DNA of 64,000 nucleotides from Chelonoidis abingdonii (taxonomy: Eukaryota > Chordata > Testudines > Testudinidae): assembly GCF_003597395.2 (NCBI RefSeq), contig NC_133773.1:70847747-70911746 (forward strand), in the 5' to 3' direction. Shown in pieces: positions 59,341-64,000 of the stretch (its first letter is position 1; each line of letters opens with the position of its first letter). A model generated the notes under the pieces. It ran no database searches. It was not told the origin of the DNA and saw only the letters and a list, made by a program, of their open reading frames with translations. Both the position numbers and the translations under genes were made by a program.

Positions 59341-60955
59341 AGGAGAATCCATCCTCAACATACAGGATTCTGAAGGCTATCCACCTTCAAAATCACCATC
59401 ATTTTCTATAATTTCAGAGTTATCTGCCAGTCTGAGTGTTTCAGTCACATCATCTGTCACATAATCACAGTATATCACCTGTAGCAAAAAGAAAAAAAAT
59501 CTCCATCATCCAGAAACAACCATAGATAAGTTTGTGATAAGAACCAGCAGATTACAAAAAGAGGTAATTGATAAAAAAATTGCCCAGTTTGTTTATGCAA
59601 CAAACTCTCCTTTCCTATGATTGAGAACCCACACTTCATTAACATGGTTCAGTCATTAAGACCAGGATACAGTCCACCCAACAGAGCATACGTCTCAGGC
59701 AAATTGCTGGATAATATGTACGAAAGAGAAATTAAGCAAAAGGTGCAAAAGGTCTAGGTTAACCTGAGTCACGATGGGTGGAGCAATGTCCACAATGATC
59801 CTGTTGTATGTGCTCGTGTGACAACAGAAGAAGGGAATGTCTTCCTTACAGGAACAATTGATAAATCAGGAAATGCACGCACAGCAGAATACTTACAAGA
59901 AGTAGCAGTAAAAGCTATAACAAACTGTGGGGAAAAAAATTCAAATGTCCAGTACGAAGCTTGGTCACGGTCAATGCCGCAAATGTATCCAAAATGAGAA
60001 GAAATTATTTAGAACAGAGAGTCCCAAGCTAATAACATATGGTTGCAATGCTCATTTGATGCACCTCCTAGCCAAAGACTTCAGTGTTCCAGAAATAAAG
60101 GCTAATGTTGTTGAAATTGCAAAATACTTCTGTAACAACCATTTTGCAGCAGCTGCTCTGAAAAAAGTGGGACGAACCAAGCTAACTCTCCCACAAGACA
60201 TGCAATAGAACTCAGTAGTGGACTGTTTTGAGCACTAGATCAAGAACTGGCTTAATCTAATGACAGTTTGTGAACAAAATTGTGAAAAAATAAATGGCAC
60301 TGTCACAGCCAAAGTTCTCAACACTGGGCTTAAGAGAAATGTTGAACACATGCTGAGTACTCTGAAGCCTATTTCTGTAGCCTGGAACAAAAGGCAGGGA
60401 AATAGCTGTTTTATTGCTGATGCTGTTGAAATTTGGAAGGAACTGAGTGAGATATTAAAAGGAGAAATATGCAATGACAGAGTTAAATTACAAGCATTAA
60501 AAAAAAATGAATGGGACAAGCAATTTCTCCAGCTCATTTTGTTTCAAATATTCTTAATACTCAGAACCAGGGTCAAACCTTAACTGCTGAAGAAGAGGAG
60601 ATGGCTATGACACGGACATCCAGCAATCATTCCTCCATAAGGCCAACTATAATAAACGTCAGAGCTAAGGTTGAACCATTCAAGAACTATATGTTTGCTG
60701 ATGAGGATTTTAAAAAGTTACACCAGTGAATTGGTAGAAGCCACTTAACCACTTGGATTCGGAGACTGTTGAAGTGATAATCTCACTTTTAATAGCAGTA
60801 GCTGCTTCTGCTGGTGTAGAAGGAATATTTTCTTCCTTTGGACTAATTCATCCCAAATTGAGAAATCATTTTGGACCAGAAAGATCAGGATAGCTTGTTT
60901 TTCTTTTCCAGATTATGAGCAAACAGGAAAATGAAGGGGAAGATGACTGAGCTAG
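59341..60955 (+). pseudogene. hAT transposase pseudogene
   Basis: A mostly collinear transposase broken by a few stops and frameshifts. It begins after an acceptor-like ttgtttag with SILNIQDSEGYPPSKSPSFS; then PHFINMVQSLRPGYSPPNRA; NLSHDGWSNVHNDPVVCARV and LTGTIDKSGNARTAEYLQEV (the RNase-H-like first part, DUF659 style); CNAHLMHLLAKDFSVPEIKA; WNKRQGNSCFIADAVEIWKE; and a C-terminal VAASAGVEGIFSSFGLIHPK, the hAT dimerisation region, ending near 60950. Length about 500 codons, shorter than full-length hAT enzymes because the BED finger is missing. Not domesticated: stops lie within the catalytic core. Confidence 0.8.
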
Positions 60956-60959
60956 CTGC

Positions 60960-61435
60960 AGAAGCCAACATTTTAAGTTTCTCATGTTGACCTGGTTGAC
61001 AGTCTATTTTAGTTAAACAATTTAAAAAACACTTGAATGTTTAACTAAATTCAAAAATTCATGCTTGTTTTGTTAAAATATTTTAGGTTTGCTGTTAAAA
61101 AAATCCAGAATACATAACGTTGTTTTAGTTAAATAAAATAATTTAAATGTCTGTCTGGTGAAGTTCTCCTCCTAACAGAGCATGGCAAGAAAATCCTCCA
61201 AATATTAAATGTTCAATTGGAGATAGTTCACCTCCCAATGACGTCATAAATATCTGCTTCAATTCTTTTAGTAAATGAAAACACCAAAAAAATCATTCTG
61301 ATATAGCTGTAAAACTAATCTGAAAAGTTTTCAAAATAAATCACTTAAAAAATGTATAATGTGTACCTCCTAAAAATGAAACCTACATCTATCTCTGAGT
61401 TGTGAAGAGTACGTATTAAGGATATAACAACCAAC
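60960..61435. other. 3' noncoding part of the hAT element
   Basis: AT-rich sequence between the transposase end and the terminus. Nothing else recognised. Confidence 0.5.
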
Positions 61436-61439
61436 AAGA

Positions 61440-61535
61440 ATGCACTTTTATGTAGAAATCCATGATTAAATCGAGTCTTCCTGACTAGTGATTTAAATCA
61501 ATTTGATTTAAAATCAAATCCATCCTGTTCAACAG
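61440..61535 (+). mobile_element. 3' end of the hAT element
   Basis: taaatcgagtcttcctgact, tagtgatttaaatcaatttg and aaaatcaaatccatcctg form the typical AT-rich, internally repeated terminus of a vertebrate hAT. No matching 5' terminus was found in the window. Confidence 0.6.
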
Positions 61536-61539
61536 GCAA

Positions 61540-62810
61540 CAACAAATCATGCCTTTCCCTGTAAAAATATGAATTTTAGTTTATGAATTTACTTACAATA
61601 TTCAAATATATCAAGTATTTCACATCTTTCAATAGCCACCATAGGGTCCATTCTGACTTAAAACTCAAGAGACTATTTACCTAGCTACGGGGATAGTGCA
61701 AGCCTTCTATAACCTACTAAAGATAGTATAACGCCCTGGGCATATTAGGCAGTGGACTGGAATTGTAGCAAACCACTACTCACCCTGGATGGCATTAAGG
61801 CACTTCAGAATGTTTGTTTAAATTATTTGTTCAGTCCTGGAGGTCTGGCATTCTGCTAGGAAACAAAGCTGAATGCATGACTGAAAGAGTGGTGTCAACT
61901 GCCTTTCAAGAAGTACTATATTTTTATTTCCTTTAAATATTTTATGAAAAAATATTTTTTGAAATGCATTCACTTGCCCAATCCCTATATTGAAGACATC
62001 ACACAGCTGATATTTTTGTAAAATGTCAAGTCTACATATTTTTATATCTGATTTTATGAACAATGCAAATACATTACAGCCCTGATCCCAGACAGTTTTT
62101 CAATAAAGAACACAAAGACATTAACATATGAACACTAATAATAATTCTAAATATTTTTATTAAATACTGTTAAGTACAGAACATAGTAGGTTTTTGTTTC
62201 ACTAGAAAACCTGTCTTTGTCCAGCGGTATGGCTGCTTGATCATATTTATTTCATCTGAGAAGCAGTTAGAAAGAATCAGTGTGAAAAGGTCACTGTGTC
62301 AGATGAACAGCTGCAAATTTTAGACCAGTTGTCCTGATAATGGAAAATACTCCAAGTCAATGACAGACAAAAAATGATCTGTCGAGAAAGAATACCCTCA
62401 CTGTCTTTAATTCCCAGTAGTTTGCCCATGAGCTAGCCATTTATTGATTTGTCATCTTACCTAATAGCCCTTCGCCTACACCACATGCCTTAACCCTTTT
62501 AAGTTTCTATTCCTTTTTACCATTCTATCCCCCTTTTTGCAGATATATTCTTATTTATATTCCTTCTTATTTAAGCACCATAATTTATGTTCTTACTACA
62601 GAAAACATTATTCCTCTGTTTAATTACGGTGAGCTAATATTCAAGCGTCATCCCTATTAGTTTAATTTCCTAGGTGTGTTTTTTTTTTATATAAACAAAG
62701 AGATATGTTTGTTAATAGGAGTTAGTTGTAATTTAGATAGTTGCAGTTTTCACCTAGGTTTGCAGGTAATAGGCTACACAGGCTAGGTGATAATCAAAAG
62801 ACTAGCTTTT
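61540..62810. other. Unassigned sequence
   Basis: No gene or repeat recognised. Confidence 0.45.
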
Positions 62811-62811
62811 A

Positions 62812-62945
62812 TGTAGCACTTTTCATCAACAAATCTCAAAGAATTTTAGTCATTATTCCTATTTTACAGATGGGAAACTGAAGCAGAGAGAAGTGAAGTG
62901 ACTTGCCCCAGTCACAGAACCAGGAACTGTCCCAGTCCATAAGTT
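62812..62945 (+). mobile_element. MIR-like SINE
   Basis: Contains attattcctattttacagat and agaagtgaagtgacttgccc, the conserved MIR core. Confidence 0.75.
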
Positions 62946-63149
62946 GAGGTCATGGTTCCTATGCAACTCATCAGTGCTCCTCCTCATTCCTGTATATTTT
63001 GCGAAAGATAATGGGTATGATTTGAAGTGTTTGCAATGTGTAGTTCCTGCTAATAGGGCCGGTGAGAGAAATCTCAGTCATGGTCTGTGTCCAAAACCAT
63101 TAGACACACAAGCCGAGTGTGGTATTACCTTTTATAAAAGAAAAATATT

Positions 63150-63235
63150 ATAAAAGAATCAGAGATATTACCTCATCCACCCTGGCTGTCTAATATCCTT
63201 GGATCAACACTGCTACCCCACTACTGCATCCAAAA
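63150..63235 (+). mobile_element. Second Penelope-like family, terminal fragment
   Basis: gatattacctcatccaccct then ctaatatccttggatcaaca matches the terminus of the copy at 29926-30915. Confidence 0.6.
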
Positions 63236-63239
63236 ACAT

Positions 63240-64000
63240 TGCCAGTTTAAAGGTATTGTAACAACCATGTAATAAAACATAAGACAGAAAACTGATGCAT
63301 CTCAGCTCCTCCTTCTGCCTCACCATTCCATCAACTTGTAGCCTTCTCCATCAACGGTTCCAGTTTCCCCTCCTCACTAAGAAAAACATTTTTTTCCGCC
63401 TGGAGACTAGGGAACACCTTGGTCAAATAACCCCAAATTCGAATCACTATCAACACCCCGGCTTTTTCCCCCCATGAAGCACACCAAATTTCAAAGTCAG
63501 ATGATTTACTGTATCTTAAAAGAGTTGAGCTTCAAACACAAAGCTGTCCCTCTGCTATAATACCGTTTGTGTTTTTTCTAAAGGATCTGTAGTTATTTCA
63601 TTTTTTCTTTCTATTATTTATATTAAATATTTTTATACCCTTGTGGCTTTTAAGAAATATTTTTCTCTTACTATGCTGGTAAAACAACCTAAAAATAGAG
63701 GAATGATATAAATATTTTGAATTTCATCTCCAGACAGGACAGAGCTTCTTTAAGTTTCTTTACTCACCAGTACCTTGTTGAGCAAGTAAAACTTCCAAGA
63801 GCCAGGCTTACCGCCACAATTTCCTTGGAAAATATTTGCACACACTGCACATTAAGCCAAGTTTTAATGGTTTCCGTGCAAGTTTACCTACATAAAAGTT
63901 TCTTGGTCTTTTGCACTGATTTTCCATAACATACTTCACATGTGGTAAAATTCCATTAAAAGTGTAAGCTAATACGAAAACAAATCCACATATGATTTCA
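63240..64000. other. Unassigned sequence
   Basis: No gene or repeat recognised. Confidence 0.45.

Noticed and set aside
1..64000. CRISPR array, operon or bacterial-type system
   Set aside because: The sequence is vertebrate. No regularly spaced direct repeats and no dense coding.

Overview
The window is vertebrate nuclear DNA, AT-rich and almost entirely intronic or intergenic. It is very probably from a turtle or a close reptilian relative. The grounds are several chicken-repeat-1 (CR1) LINE subfamilies, a tRNA-headed SINE with a CR1-like tail, Penelope-like elements (PLEs) with GIY-YIG endonuclease, an RLE-type LINE, and many hAT, Tigger and Harbinger-like DNA elements. The species call is inference from repeat content recognised by eye.

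One host coding exon can be supported: a 46-nt exon on the minus strand at 5667-5712 encoding DDYFRTWSPGKPFDQ with canonical splice sites. It matches the N-terminal region of testican-3 (SPOCK3). If so, most of the window to the right is 5'-side intron of this minus-strand gene and the first 5.6 kb is the next intron. No other exon was recognised.

Layout. 1-5.7 kb: degraded CR1 and older LINE pieces, then the exon. 5.7-11 kb: a possible solo LTR, a small hairpin-shaped PLE piece, a CA microsatellite and a GC-rich DNA-element fragment. 11.1-19.6 kb: dense repeats, with a CR1 split by a degraded 3.4-kb RLE LINE whose 5' end looks like a tRNA, followed by SINEs, CR1, an L2-like LINE and a PLE insertion with a target-site duplication. 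21-31 kb: DNA elements, a solo LTR with perfect 5-bp duplications inside another possible LTR, a large PLE inverted repeat, and a PLE copy split by MITEs. 33-35.2 kb: a Harbinger-like element. 37.2-41 kb: Tigger nested in Tigger, then a hAT element containing a MITE, an LTR and a poorly resolved segment next to a 25-N gap. 42-50.3 kb: CR1 and a nearly full-length but broken PLE. 51.5-58.2 kb: hAT MITEs, a second copy of the solo-LTR family inside a PLE piece, and an ERV 3' end with polypurine tract and 1.17-kb LTR. 58.5-61.5 kb: SINE, MIR-like pieces and a decayed hAT transposase gene.

The most interesting layer is the PLE family. Several copies carry a hammerhead-ribozyme-like core (CUGANGA, stem II, GAAA, short stem III, UC) in their terminal repeats, at different stages of decay. 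No intact mobile-element gene and no RNA gene of the host was found.
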